61,196 bases of DNA, from the NCBI GenBank assembly GCA_019358875.1, contig JAHHIF010000043.1, forward strand, positions 1-61,196. Reading direction: 5' to 3'. Each line of letters opens with the position of its first letter. Within the stretch, counting starts at the first letter, position 1. A model generated the notes under the pieces. It saw only the letters and a program-made list of their open reading frames with translations. It was not told the DNA's origin and searched no databases. This document shows, piece by piece, positions 1-8,871 of this stretch. The stretch comes from Symplocastrum torsivum CPER-KK1. Lineage in GTDB: Bacteria; Cyanobacteriota; Cyanobacteriia; Cyanobacteriales; Coleofasciculaceae. A program made the translations under genes and the position numbers.

Positions 1-440
1 GTCAATTATTAATCCCAGTTATGATTGGAGGAATTATCAGCAACAAGAGCTTATTATTCCTTGAGCCTTAAATAACTAATTAATCCATCGGTTGTTTTCC
101 TCTGACTTATTCAGCAAGCCCTAATTACTTCGTTTATAAGCTATAGCAGTAGCCACGAATGTTAGGACATTAACGGGAGAAGATCGTTCCTTAGAAGTGA
201 GCCTATTTGACTTTCAGCTAACCGCTGAAAGCTGACTGCTATAACTGATGAATATGGTATTCTTGCTTCTTTTTTGCCTTGGTTTATCGTCAATAGTTTC
301 TACGTTGTAGAGCGCTTCCTAGAATGAAGGGTTGAACTTCTATCTGGAAGCATTTACCGCACGCATTGCCACCAATTTTTGTACGGTAGTTGCTTCCGTC
401 CATAGCTACTTTGATGAGAGTCTTACCCTTGGAGTTACGA
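1..440. other. Non-coding left edge, downstream of wzc-like gene
   Basis: I see no convincing gene here. A 76-codon minus-strand reading frame (290-520) overlaps the 3' end of the kinase gene in another frame, resembles no family I know and is treated as chance. The one recognisable object is a 102-bp repeat with matching ends (142-243), described separately. Confidence 0.6.
142..243. repeat. MITE-like dispersed repeat, copy 1 (102 bp)
   Basis: The element begins TATAGCAGT (142-150) and ends ACTGCTATA (235-243), a perfect 9-bp terminal inverted repeat. Positions 152-174 match a second copy at 48811-48833 at 21 of 23 bases. The shared core contains the small dyad AATGT-TAGG-ACATT. There is no coding capacity, so if mobile it would need a transposase supplied elsewhere. 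I see no clear target-site duplication. Confidence 0.6.
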
Positions 441-2816
441 CTATTTTCTGTCCTTAGCTTTGTCAAGTTGGTAATCTGTCCATTTTCCAGCGCCTTGATG
501 AGCGGGTAGTTCTTCCTCAACTAGCTTAAGCCCAGATGTGGATACCGTATTGGATGGACTTTTTGCGCCTTTCCTCACATGATTAGCAACTACTCCCAAA
601 GTTGGTAAGCGGAAAGTATTGAGTTGATTGAGGACTTGCATGACAAGGGAGCGGCTCGTCTTGCCAACACCTACAACCATCAGAATTCCATCTGTATGAG
701 CAGCCAGGAAATTGGCATCCATAAAGCCAACCAAATGAGATGTGTCATAAATAACCAAGTCAAAGGTGGCTTGAAATTCCTCCATCAAATACTGCATTTG
801 AGCTGAGCCAAGGAGTTTGGTGGAGTTGGCTTGGGGTTGACCAGAAGTCAGGACAAACAGATTATCGGCGACTTGCGTTCGCTGGATGAAATCGTTCGGA
901 TCTAGCTTTTTAGAAAGGAGGTCGCTGAGTCCTTTTTGGTTGGGTAAGTCTAAGTGGCTGTGTAGCTGAGGCTGACGCAAATTCGCGTCAACCAATAAGA
1001 CTCGCTGACCCATTGCGGCGGCTGTTTGTGCCAGGTGTAAGGCAATAGTCGTCTTTCCATCCCCGCGAGAAGCTGAGCAAACCGCCAAGGAGCGAACAGG
1101 TGGATCTGAAGAGAGAAAACGGATGCTGGCGTAAAGTGAGTCGAAGGCTTCCAAAAATGGAGAAGTCGCTAACTCACTGCCTCCAAGTGCTAGTTCTGAG
1201 CCGTTCAAGGTGTTGCTCTTCGGTAATTTTCCGGCATTTTTATAGAGTGGAATCACGCCCAATAGAGGCAATGGGATGGATTCCTTAATCTCCTCAGTCG
1301 TGTAAAAGATATTGCGAGATTTCTCAATGAGCAAAGCGGCTCCTACACCCAACAGTAGCCCCAACACGGCTCCCATCATCTGAATATTTTTCGCTTTGCT
1401 GGGAACCGGGACAGGTTGACCTGTTGGGTCAAGCGGGACTTGAGGCTGGGAAAAGATTTCCCAAGGCAGACTTGTCTGAGCCGCCTCAACTCGTAGCGTT
1501 TCGCGCTGAACCAATAGCTGGTCGCGAGTCCGGGTGGCAATTTCTAATTGCTGCTGGATATCGTTATACTGGCGAATCAGTGTCGGTAGCTGCCGTAGTT
1601 GTTGCTCAAAAGAAGCTTTAGTCTGAGCTAGTGCTTGAGTGCGTAGGTCTAGCACTTGAATTTGGTTGGTGGCAGTAACCAGTTGGTTAATCAGGTCTAG
1701 GCGAACCGAATTTTGGAAAGCCAGCACTTGAGGATTGCTGGTTGACCCGACGCTGCTTTGCCCCAGAATCCGCTGCGTTTCCTGATTTTGTAGGGATACT
1801 AAGTTTTGCCGTTTCGCCTGTAGGGCTTCAACTGTGGGGCTATTCGGCAAAAAGCGAGCTGATTCGACGGCAATCTGATTATCGAGTTCCTGAACCTTTG
1901 CCTGGAGTCCTGAGTAGTTTGGATCTTCACTCAAAGCCGATGCTGCGATCGCTTCATCGGGTGTTAGCGCTAACTGGTTTTTAATGTTTGTATAGAGTGT
2001 CCTCTGCTCTTGTAGCTGACTTTGGGCTTCTCTTAATTGATTGGAAACTTCACGGATTTGCTCAAATAAGTCTGCGCTTTGCACGTTGGGATCAGTCAGC
2101 TTGTACTGCTGTTGCAGCCTTTGCCGTTGCGACTGAAGAGTATCGACTCGCTTCTGCAAGGCGGGAAGTTGGTCTTCAATAAACTTAACCCCTTCACCGA
2201 TGCGAGACTTCCGTTCGTCAAGGCTGTATTTTAAATATTTGTTAGCTGTTACCTCTAAAACAAATTGGACTTGCTTTGGATCTTCCCCTTGGAAGCTCAC
2301 TTCGAGCATTTTGGTTGGGTCAGTAATTTTAGGGTCTTCGCTTTGATAGCGTTCAACCACTAACCCCTGCTTGAGTTGCTCATATTCAAACTTGGGATAC
2401 TTCGTGCGAATTTGCTCAAGAATCTCAGTCAGCATCTTCGGACTCTTTAAGATCTCAAGCTGAGTTGCATAGTCTAGTTCAAAATTGTCTTCCCCAGGTA
2501 CGTCTCCGTTAGCACGGGTGAGTGACGAGGGGTCAACGGCTCTCGCTTCATTGGTTACAGGTTCGACTAAGAGCCGGAAGTTCCCTTCATAGACAGAGGG
2601 GGCGCTTTTAGTTGAATACCAGGCTCCAGCAGTTACCAAACCTGCAATCCCAACAACCAGCAAGGCTTTCCGCTGGACAGTCCTCAAGAGTGGACGCAGA
2701 TTCAATCCTTTTCTAGGGGGAGCGCTAAACTCTTCTTGGTCTACCGATGGCAATTCCTGCAACTGTCTGCCTCGCTTACTAATTGATAAGATTTGAGAGC
2801 CTTGTTCTGTTTCCAT
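441..2816 (-). CDS. Wzc-like polysaccharide co-polymerase / tyrosine autokinase
   Basis: Inner-membrane protein that would set chain length and drive export of Wzy-made exopolysaccharide. The 791 residues show a cytoplasmic N-terminus, a membrane segment near 51-67, a long periplasmic region rich in Gln-heavy coiled coil (about 200-440), a second membrane segment near 479-497, and a cytoplasmic CpsD/Wzc-type ATPase. That ATPase has Walker A GDGKTT (585-590), Walker A' VLLVDAN (606-612) and a Walker B-like VIYDTSH (688-694), where the usual DTPP is replaced by DTSH. The C-terminus after about 745 lacks the tyrosine cluster that classical BY-kinases autophosphorylate; only one Tyr is seen in the last 40 residues. 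The start ATG follows an AGAGGT Shine-Dalgarno-like site. It is divergent from the glycosyltransferase/flippase genes. Family assignment is firm; kinase activity is inference. Confidence 0.9.
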   Translation of the reverse strand: METEQGSQILSISKRGRQLQELPSVDQEEFSAPPRKGLNLRPLLRTVQRKALLVVGIAGLVTAGAWYSTKSAPSVYEGNFRLLVEPVTNEARAVDPSSLTRANGDVPGEDNFELDYATQLEILKSPKMLTEILEQIRTKYPKFEYEQLKQGLVVERYQSEDPKITDPTKMLEVSFQGEDPKQVQFVLEVTANKYLKYSLDERKSRIGEGVKFIEDQLPALQKRVDTLQSQRQRLQQQYKLTDPNVQSADLFEQIREVSNQLREAQSQLQEQRTLYTNIKNQLALTPDEAIAASALSEDPNYSGLQAKVQELDNQIAVESARFLPNSPTVEALQAKRQNLVSLQNQETQRILGQSSVGSTSNPQVLAFQNSVRLDLINQLVTATNQIQVLDLRTQALAQTKASFEQQLRQLPTLIRQYNDIQQQLEIATRTRDQLLVQRETLRVEAAQTSLPWEIFSQPQVPLDPTGQPVPVPSKAKNIQMMGAVLGLLLGVGAALLIEKSRNIFYTTEEIKESIPLPLLGVIPLYKNAGKLPKSNTLNGSELALGGSELATSPFLEAFDSLYASIRFLSSDPPVRSLAVCSASRGDGKTTIALHLAQTAAAMGQRVLLVDANLRQPQLHSHLDLPNQKGLSDLLSKKLDPNDFIQRTQVADNLFVLTSGQPQANSTKLLGSAQMQYLMEEFQATFDLVIYDTSHLVGFMDANFLAAHTDGILMVVGVGKTSRSLVMQVLNQLNTFRLPTLGVVANHVRKGAKSPSNTVSTSGLKLVEEELPAHQGAGKWTDYQLDKAKDRK

Positions 2817-3865
2817 TTTGACCTCTGTGTAGTTTGTTGACTTGCACCCCCGACAAAATCCTAATTTGTAGAAGTTCCTAAGGCTTGAGGCAGGAGGGGA
2901 ATTCCCCTTGTGGCTTCCTCTCGGTTTTGCTAGAGAGTAAAGATAACGCTAAAGTGCTTCTCACTTTACTGGTTTCCCTTCCTCATCAAACTCCATAAGC
3001 TTGACTAGCAAGATCCTATAACTTTACAAAATTTAATAAATTTATTTTTATGCCAGCTCTCCTTTGGCAAGGATTGCTTTTTTCCTGACTGACTCTTTGT
3101 TGCTTATACCTTACATTTTGCCCTTTCAACTAGCTGGGTAGGGGATTTTGAGAAGAGGGATTAGTCAAACTGAAACTTGTATGAAATCAATAGTTGAGGA
3201 GAGCTGCAACTCGACTCCCCAGAAGAGGAGTGGCGATTGTAGGCGACAAGTTCGGATGTAATTGTAACGTCTGTGGCTCAGAATCCTGATCACATCTTGG
3301 CATATGCGTAAAACTATCGCTAAGAAGACAGCACGCTGCTCTTGAAAAACTTTCTTTTTTCATGGGCGTAAGAGAACCGAGACTAATTAACACGCCTTGT
3401 TTTCTCCTGTTGTCATTGATTCCACTAGAAGGCTTACTGTAACGCCAACTGAATTGGGGTAGTAGCCTGATAATGAGAGTGCTTGAAAACATCTTAAGTA
3501 TTAAAGTTTAAAGGATTGAAAATTGGCGTTCGTGATTTGATAAAGCCTCTCCGGAGAATCCGTGAATAAATTCACAGAAAATTCACAAAACTAATCGGTC
3601 TAAGAAAGGCTGAACCAAGCTTACATCCATTAAATAGTAATAAAATAAACTAGGTTTTATCAAAAATCTGAAGGTATTGACTCTCATAAGCAACATGACT
3701 CCTGGAACGTCCGTCAGAAGCGCTGTAGTGATACAGGTAGAGATAGCCAAGTTGAACTCTGGAACTTCTGGATAATAGTTAAAGTCTAAACGCGGCTTGA
3801 GAGTTTCAATTCCCCAAGATTCATCAAAAAATGAACCCAAAAATCCCATTTTTCCTAAGTTTACG
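2817..3865. other. 1-kb divergent spacer of the EPS locus
   Basis: This lies between the divergent wzc-like gene and the first glycosyltransferase, so promoters for both should lie here; I cannot place them securely. Two reading frames on the minus strand (3187-3492 and 3583-3849) give unrecognisable proteins and the second overlaps the glycosyltransferase 5' end, so I do not call them. Two short perfect dyads are visible: AGGGGAATTCCCCT at 2895-2908, and GTGAAT-AA-ATTCAC at 3562-3575 followed by a further ATTCAC half-site. Confidence 0.5.
2895..2908. promoter_or_regulatory. 14-bp perfect palindrome upstream of wzc-like gene
   Basis: AGGGGAATTCCCCT reads the same on both strands and sits about 80 bases upstream of the wzc-like start codon. 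It could be a repressor or activator site, or a hairpin in the mRNA leader. Nothing in the sequence identifies the factor. Confidence 0.3.
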
Positions 3866-5146
3866 ATGACAATTGCTTATCTAGTTAACCAATACCCTAA
3901 GGTTAGCCATAGTTTCATCCGGCGAGAGATTGCTGCGATTGAGGCTTGCGGTATTCGAGTCGTACGTTTTTCCATCCGCACCTGTGGTTCGGAACTCGTT
4001 GACGAAGTAGACAAACTAGAGCAAGAATTGACTCAAGTTGTCTTAGAAATTGGGAAGGTAGGCTTGCTTTTTGCCCTACTCTATGTTGCACTAACCAGAC
4101 CCGTTCGTTTTTTGAGCGCTTTATGGTTAATGCTTCAAGTTGGCTGGTCTTCGGAGCGGGGCATTTTGCGCCATTTTGCCTACTTGGCTGAAGCCTGTGT
4201 TCTGATCCGTTGGTTTTCCAAGTTTGGGATCTCGCATGTTCACGCTCACTTTGGCACGAATTCAACAACAGTTGTTATGTTGTGTCATGAACTAGGTGGA
4301 CCTGCCTACAGCTTTACTGTTCATGGTCCTGAAGAGTTTGATAAAGCAAAAGCGATCGCTTTAGAAGAAAAAATCAAGCGCTCTGCTTTTGTTGTTGCCG
4401 TTAGCTCCTTCGGAAAAAGCCAACTGTATCGGTGGTGCGAGTACGACCAATGGTCAAAAATCCAGGTCGTTCATTGTGGTGTAGATGAGCTTTTTTTGAA
4501 ACAGGAGTATATCCCTGTACCTGACGAACCTCGACTCGTTTGCATTGGCAGACTCAGTGAACAGAAGGGTCATTTACTTTTAATCGAAGCTGCTGGTCAA
4601 TTAGCCGCCGAGGGGTTGGTGTTTAAGCTGATTTTAGTGGGCGATGGAGAACTGAGAACCCAGATTGAAGCGATGATTGCACAACTGGGTCTTCAAAACC
4701 ACGTCGAGATTACGGGGTGGGCGAGTAATCCTGAAGTTCAGCAACAACTCCTCGCCTCACGAGTAATGGTGCTACCTAGCTTTGCTGAAGGGTTACCTGT
4801 CGTCATCATGGAAGCGCTGGCACTCTCACGTCCCGTAATTAGTACCTATGTCGCCGGAATTCCAGAACTGGTCGAACCTGGTACCTGCGGTTGGCTCGTG
4901 CCACCAGGTTCTTTGGAAGCCTTAACGGAAGCGATGCGGACAGCCTTACAAACCCCTGTAGAAAAGCTAGAACAGATGGGACGGGTAGGAGCAGAGCGTG
5001 TTGCTCAACAACATAATGCCGCGATTGAGGGCAGCAAGCTAGCCACACTATTTCGGTCTACTATCGAGAAGTCCAAAAACCAGGGGAGCAATGTCGTAAG
5101 CCCAAGTGTTCTCTCTACCAGCATCCAAACGCCTAGGAGCAACTGA
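3866..5146 (+). CDS. Glycosyltransferase family 4 (WcaL/EpsF-like)
   Basis: Retaining GT-B glycosyltransferase that adds a sugar to the lipid-linked exopolysaccharide repeat unit at the inner membrane. The N-terminus has the typical WcaL-like motif (YLVNQYPKVSHSFIRREI). The donor-binding C-terminal half shows CIGRLSEQKG, a GDGELR loop and the E-x7-E signature (FAEGLPVVIMEAL) of GT4 enzymes. I chose the ATG at 3866 (about 426 residues) because the conserved N-terminus starts there; an upstream ATG at 3797 would add 23 residues with no family resemblance. A flippase gene follows 57 bases downstream on the same strand. The sugar donor and linkage cannot be read from sequence. Confidence 0.88.
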   Translation: MTIAYLVNQYPKVSHSFIRREIAAIEACGIRVVRFSIRTCGSELVDEVDKLEQELTQVVLEIGKVGLLFALLYVALTRPVRFLSALWLMLQVGWSSERGILRHFAYLAEACVLIRWFSKFGISHVHAHFGTNSTTVVMLCHELGGPAYSFTVHGPEEFDKAKAIALEEKIKRSAFVVAVSSFGKSQLYRWCEYDQWSKIQVVHCGVDELFLKQEYIPVPDEPRLVCIGRLSEQKGHLLLIEAAGQLAAEGLVFKLILVGDGELRTQIEAMIAQLGLQNHVEITGWASNPEVQQQLLASRVMVLPSFAEGLPVVIMEALALSRPVISTYVAGIPELVEPGTCGWLVPPGSLEALTEAMRTALQTPVEKLEQMGRVGAERVAQQHNAAIEGSKLATLFRSTIEKSKNQGSNVVSPSVLSTSIQTPRSN

Positions 5147-5203
5147 TGTCTAAGCATCGATTGAGACTCTACACATCCTATTTTCCCACCCACTAAAGGA
5201 ATC

Positions 5204-6550
5204 ATGTCATCACTAAAAAAGCTTGCTATCCGTGGGACAATCTGGACAATCGCTGGCTACGGCACAAGTCAAGCGTTACGACTCGGTGGGAACCTGATCT
5301 TAACTCGTCTGCTTGAGCCAGAGTTATTTGGTCTGATGGCTTTGGTCTACGTTTTCATCACAGGTTTACAGCTGTTTTCAGATCTGGGTATTGGTACGAG
5401 CGTTGTCCAGAATAAGCGCGGGGATGACCCAGCATTTCTCAATACAGCTTGGACATTACAAGTAGTTCGTGGCATCTTTCTGTGGCTTTGTTCCCTATTG
5501 CTCGCTTGGCCAGTTGCCCAGTTCTACAATGAGCAAAAACTCCTGTGGTTAATCCCAGTCGTTGCTCTAACAGCACTGATTTCCGGATTTGAATCCACTG
5601 CCATATACACGCTCAACCGCCACATAGCCGTTGGGCAGCTAGCAATGTTTGAGTTTGGGAGGCAAGTGATCTCCTTAACGGTGACAATTATCTGGGCAAG
5701 CTTCGATCAGTCAATCCGGGCTCTCGTTATCGGGACACTTGTTTCGGAAGTCGTCGGACTGGTGTGGAGCTATCGGATGATTCCCAACTCGTCGAACCGC
5801 TTCGCTTGGGACAAGGAAGCCGCCAAGGAGCTTTTTTCCTTTGGTAAGTGGATATTTCTTTCAACAGCTATGACATTTTTTGCTGAGCAAATGGATCGGC
5901 TCATTTTCGGTAAAGTCTTCACACTCGAACTGTTGGGGATTTATGGCGTTGCCCTAACATTTGCTGACTTGCCGCGCAATGTTACAAATGCGATTAGTGG
6001 CAAGGTAATTTTTCCCGCTATTTCAAAGCTGACTGACCTTCCTCGTCAAGAAATTCGTGCCAAGCTCCTGCACAACCGCAAGCCCATCCTGCTCGCTGTG
6101 ACCTTTGGCTTGACAGGGCTGATCTGCTTTGGGGATATCTTAATCAAGGTATTGTATGACAGCCGATACATTGATGCCGCTTGGATGTTGCCAATCCTAG
6201 CTCTAGGAATTTGGCCGCGCATGTTGTGCAATACGAATGAGCCGTCCCTTTTTGCAATTGGGAAGCCTCAATATTCAACTGTCGGTCAGGTGACAAGGTT
6301 TCTTTGTACTTCGATTGGAATGCTGGTTGGATTTCATTTTTTTAAAGTTCCAGGGGCGATTATCGCGGTTGCACTTAATGACCTTTTCTACTATTCGGTC
6401 GTAAACTATGGTCTCTGGCGTGAAGGACTAAGTGGTTTGAGGCAGGACATTTTTGCTACCGCATTGCTTGTGGGGTTGTTAGCTCTCGTGCTGACAGCTC
6501 GATTCTCTTTAGGGTTGGGTTTACCTATTGATGGGCTACTTTATCAATAA
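5204..6550 (+). CDS. Wzx-type oligosaccharide flippase (MOP superfamily)
   Basis: Integral membrane protein that should flip undecaprenyl-diphosphate-linked repeat units across the inner membrane. The 448 residues are mostly hydrophobic with about 12 membrane spans. The N-terminus (SQALRLGGNLILTRLLEP, then FGLMALVYVF and SDLGIGTSVVQ) is the usual Polysacc_synt / WzxC start. AAAGGA precedes the ATG at good spacing. Its place between glycosyltransferases and upstream of a Wzy-like gene fits a Wzx/Wzy pathway. Length is normal for the family. Confidence 0.92.
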   Translation: MSSLKKLAIRGTIWTIAGYGTSQALRLGGNLILTRLLEPELFGLMALVYVFITGLQLFSDLGIGTSVVQNKRGDDPAFLNTAWTLQVVRGIFLWLCSLLLAWPVAQFYNEQKLLWLIPVVALTALISGFESTAIYTLNRHIAVGQLAMFEFGRQVISLTVTIIWASFDQSIRALVIGTLVSEVVGLVWSYRMIPNSSNRFAWDKEAAKELFSFGKWIFLSTAMTFFAEQMDRLIFGKVFTLELLGIYGVALTFADLPRNVTNAISGKVIFPAISKLTDLPRQEIRAKLLHNRKPILLAVTFGLTGLICFGDILIKVLYDSRYIDAAWMLPILALGIWPRMLCNTNEPSLFAIGKPQYSTVGQVTRFLCTSIGMLVGFHFFKVPGAIIAVALNDLFYYSVVNYGLWREGLSGLRQDIFATALLVGLLALVLTARFSLGLGLPIDGLLYQ

Positions 6551-6637
6551 GAAAATTGATGTATTTGCTTAATTTCTAAATCATCGTGCAGCGAAGTCTG
6601 AAATGGCAATATTAGATGAATGGTGAGGTATTAGATT

Positions 6638-7555
6638 ATGGGTGGGCAACTTAGCAAGCTAGATGAAGTATCACTGGTGGTGCGAAACTTTGGGGATGGC
6701 TTGGTCTTTGAAGATGTGCTTCATGATTGGTTTCGCTTTTTGGGGGGTAAACCTGGTGAAGTCGTAGTCGTTGATAGTGGAAGTAACGCTCAGACGCAAG
6801 CCACTTACTGGAAGTTGTTTCAAGAAGGTCTGATTGATAAATTACAGATCATTCAGCCAACTCACGAAGAGAATAATCACGAGCGAGGTTATATCCAGAT
6901 CTATACGGCAGGGTCGATCGCTTCTAAGCCTTACTTGTTATGGTTCAATATTGATACCTTGCCCTACAGAGAGGGCTACGACAATTGGTTGGAAGAGTCT
7001 ATTGATTATCTTGAGCGTGACGACGTTTTTGCGATCGGTGGTGCGTTTAACCTTCCCTCAAAACATCATGATGCTTGGCCAGGATGGTACTTTAGCCACA
7101 AGTGCAGCCTGAATTTTGCTTTGATGAAGCGGAGTACATTCATGGCGGCGATGCATGAATATGCGGGTGACTACATTGCTTCTGGCTTCCTGGGAGAAAA
7201 TCCAGCCGCTGCAACCGATCAGAGCCGATTTTTGCTGGAAGTGGCACTTGAGCAGTACATGCAGCGTCACAAGGTTTACACCTTATGCAAGGTTGAAGAC
7301 CCGAACTGGACGATATTTCATACAAATACGCATGAAGAGCGCTTGAAGAAGATTCGTGAAAAATACATGGCTCGCCAAGATATTGAACGCTATATGAATG
7401 CTGGCTTTTCTGAGGCGGAGCCAATCCCGGAGCGAGCTGTTTATTATGGACAACCGCCAGTAAAGATTGGAGTTGTTAAAAAGTTGCAGATCGGCTTTGG
7501 GCAAACACCAGTAGGTCTTTATTGGCGGCAGCTAAAACAAAAGCTAAGTTATTAG
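6638..7555 (+). CDS. Glycosyltransferase-like protein, family uncertain
   Basis: A 305-residue soluble protein between the flippase and a GT4 gene. The N-terminal half looks like a GT-A Rossmann fold: SLVVRNFGDG, then VVVVDSGSN, then WFNIDTLPYREGYDNW, where the IDT could act as the metal-binding DxD-like site. The C-terminal half (HKCSLNFALMKRSTF, and FHTNTHEERLKKIREKYMA) resembles no family I can name. The start has GAGG about ten bases upstream. A role in transferring one sugar of the repeat unit is inferred from context; a distant GT2 relative is the best guess. Confidence 0.65.
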   Translation: MGGQLSKLDEVSLVVRNFGDGLVFEDVLHDWFRFLGGKPGEVVVVDSGSNAQTQATYWKLFQEGLIDKLQIIQPTHEENNHERGYIQIYTAGSIASKPYLLWFNIDTLPYREGYDNWLEESIDYLERDDVFAIGGAFNLPSKHHDAWPGWYFSHKCSLNFALMKRSTFMAAMHEYAGDYIASGFLGENPAAATDQSRFLLEVALEQYMQRHKVYTLCKVEDPNWTIFHTNTHEERLKKIREKYMARQDIERYMNAGFSEAEPIPERAVYYGQPPVKIGVVKKLQIGFGQTPVGLYWRQLKQKLSY

Positions 7556-7650
7556 AGCAGTGGTGCGACTGTTGAGTTACACAAAACTGGGCTTCTAAAT
7601 TTTAGACTTTTCTTGTTAATCCCAGTAACGGCTGAGTGAATGTCTTAAAC

Positions 7651-8793
7651 ATGAAAATTACATTTGTCCTTCCTTTTGCAGGTTTAGCTGGTGGGATTCG
7701 GGTGGCGGCGATTTATGCCGAACGCCTAAAAAAGCGAGGTCATGAAGTCTTCGTTGTCTCTCTCCCTCCCGATCCAATCAGCCCACTCCAGCAGGTCAAG
7801 TCTCTCCTGAAGGGTAAGGGTTTGCTCTCTAATAAGGAGGGATCGCACTTTGATGGTGTAGATGTTCCGCACCGAGTCCTTGAGCGCTGTCGCCCTATTA
7901 CAGATGCTGATGTCCCGGATGCCGACGTGGTCATTGCCACTTGGTGGGAGACAGCAGAGTGGGTAGCGAAGATGTCTGAAGCGAAAGGAGCCAAAGCTTA
8001 CTTTATTCAGCATCACGAAATCTTTGAAGGGATGCCGAAAGAAAGGGTGGAAGCGACTTGGTCACAGCCTCTGCATAAAATCACGATCTCGAAGTGGTTA
8101 GTTGAGCTGTCTCAGGAGCGATACGGCGATCGCAACATTTCCTTTGTCCCGAATAGTGTAGACACAGAGCAGTTTTACGCGCCGCCGCGTGGCAAACAAC
8201 CTATTCCCACTGTTGGTATGTTATACGCGCCAATTGGTTGGAAAGGGTGTGAGGTTAGCCTGAAAGCCTTTTCCTTGGCAGCTCAAAAGATTCCGAATTT
8301 ACGTCTAGTTGCCTTTGGCTCGTCAGCTCCTACGGCGGATTTACCTCTACCAGAAGGCACTCAATATATCCAACGACCTGCCCAAAACACCATTAAAGAC
8401 ATCTACGCTAGCTGTGATGTTTGGTTATGCGGGAGTTGGAGCGAAGGATTCCATTTACCACCCCTGGAAGCGATGGCTTGTCGCTGTCCGGTCGTTTCAA
8501 CGCAGGTCGGTGGACCACTGGACATTGTTAAGGAAGGAGTTAATGGTTATCTTGTGCCGCTTGGGGATTCGACTGCGCTAGCTAACCAGCTAGTTCACGT
8601 ACTAAGTCTACCTGAAACCGAGTGGCAAACAATGTCGGATGCTGCCTACGCTACAGCGACTCAGTACACATGGGATGATGCTGTCGAACTTTTCGAGGCA
8701 GCATTACACACTGCTATAGACCGCCAGCGACGTGGTGACTTCTCTAGGGTAAGCGCACCAAAGGATGTTAGCCCACAGCAAACGCCGATTTGA
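7651..8793 (+). CDS. Glycosyltransferase family 4
   Basis: GT-B enzyme for exopolysaccharide assembly. The N-terminus KITFVLPFAGLAGGIRVAA is the typical glycine-rich GT4 start. Later motifs are VPNSVDTEQF, then WLCGSWSEGFHLPPLEAMACRCPVV with the E-x7-E pair, and GGPLDIVKEGVNGYLV. A GTG at 7636 could add five residues; the ATG at 7651 puts the first beta strand directly after the start and is preferred. It lies 78 bases before the Wzy-like gene on the same strand. Donor and acceptor are unknown. Confidence 0.88.
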   Translation: MKITFVLPFAGLAGGIRVAAIYAERLKKRGHEVFVVSLPPDPISPLQQVKSLLKGKGLLSNKEGSHFDGVDVPHRVLERCRPITDADVPDADVVIATWWETAEWVAKMSEAKGAKAYFIQHHEIFEGMPKERVEATWSQPLHKITISKWLVELSQERYGDRNISFVPNSVDTEQFYAPPRGKQPIPTVGMLYAPIGWKGCEVSLKAFSLAAQKIPNLRLVAFGSSAPTADLPLPEGTQYIQRPAQNTIKDIYASCDVWLCGSWSEGFHLPPLEAMACRCPVVSTQVGGPLDIVKEGVNGYLVPLGDSTALANQLVHVLSLPETEWQTMSDAAYATATQYTWDDAVELFEAALHTAIDRQRRGDFSRVSAPKDVSPQQTPI

Positions 8794-8871
8794 CTCAACC
8801 TTGAGCAATGATCAGCCGCTCGGCGGTTATTGTAGGGAAAGCTCTATTCATCTTCGTACCTAGCCAAGCTC

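Noticed and set aside
290..520. 76-codon minus-strand frame at the left edge
   Set aside because: It overlaps the 3' end of the Wzc-like gene in another frame and has no recognisable sequence.
3187..3492. 101-codon minus-strand frame in the EPS spacer
   Set aside because: Low-complexity Ser/Pro/Leu product with no ribosome site or family resemblance.
3583..3849. 88-codon minus-strand frame next to the first glycosyltransferase
   Set aside because: It lies in AT-rich upstream sequence, is not recognisable and conflicts with the likely promoter of the glycosyltransferase.
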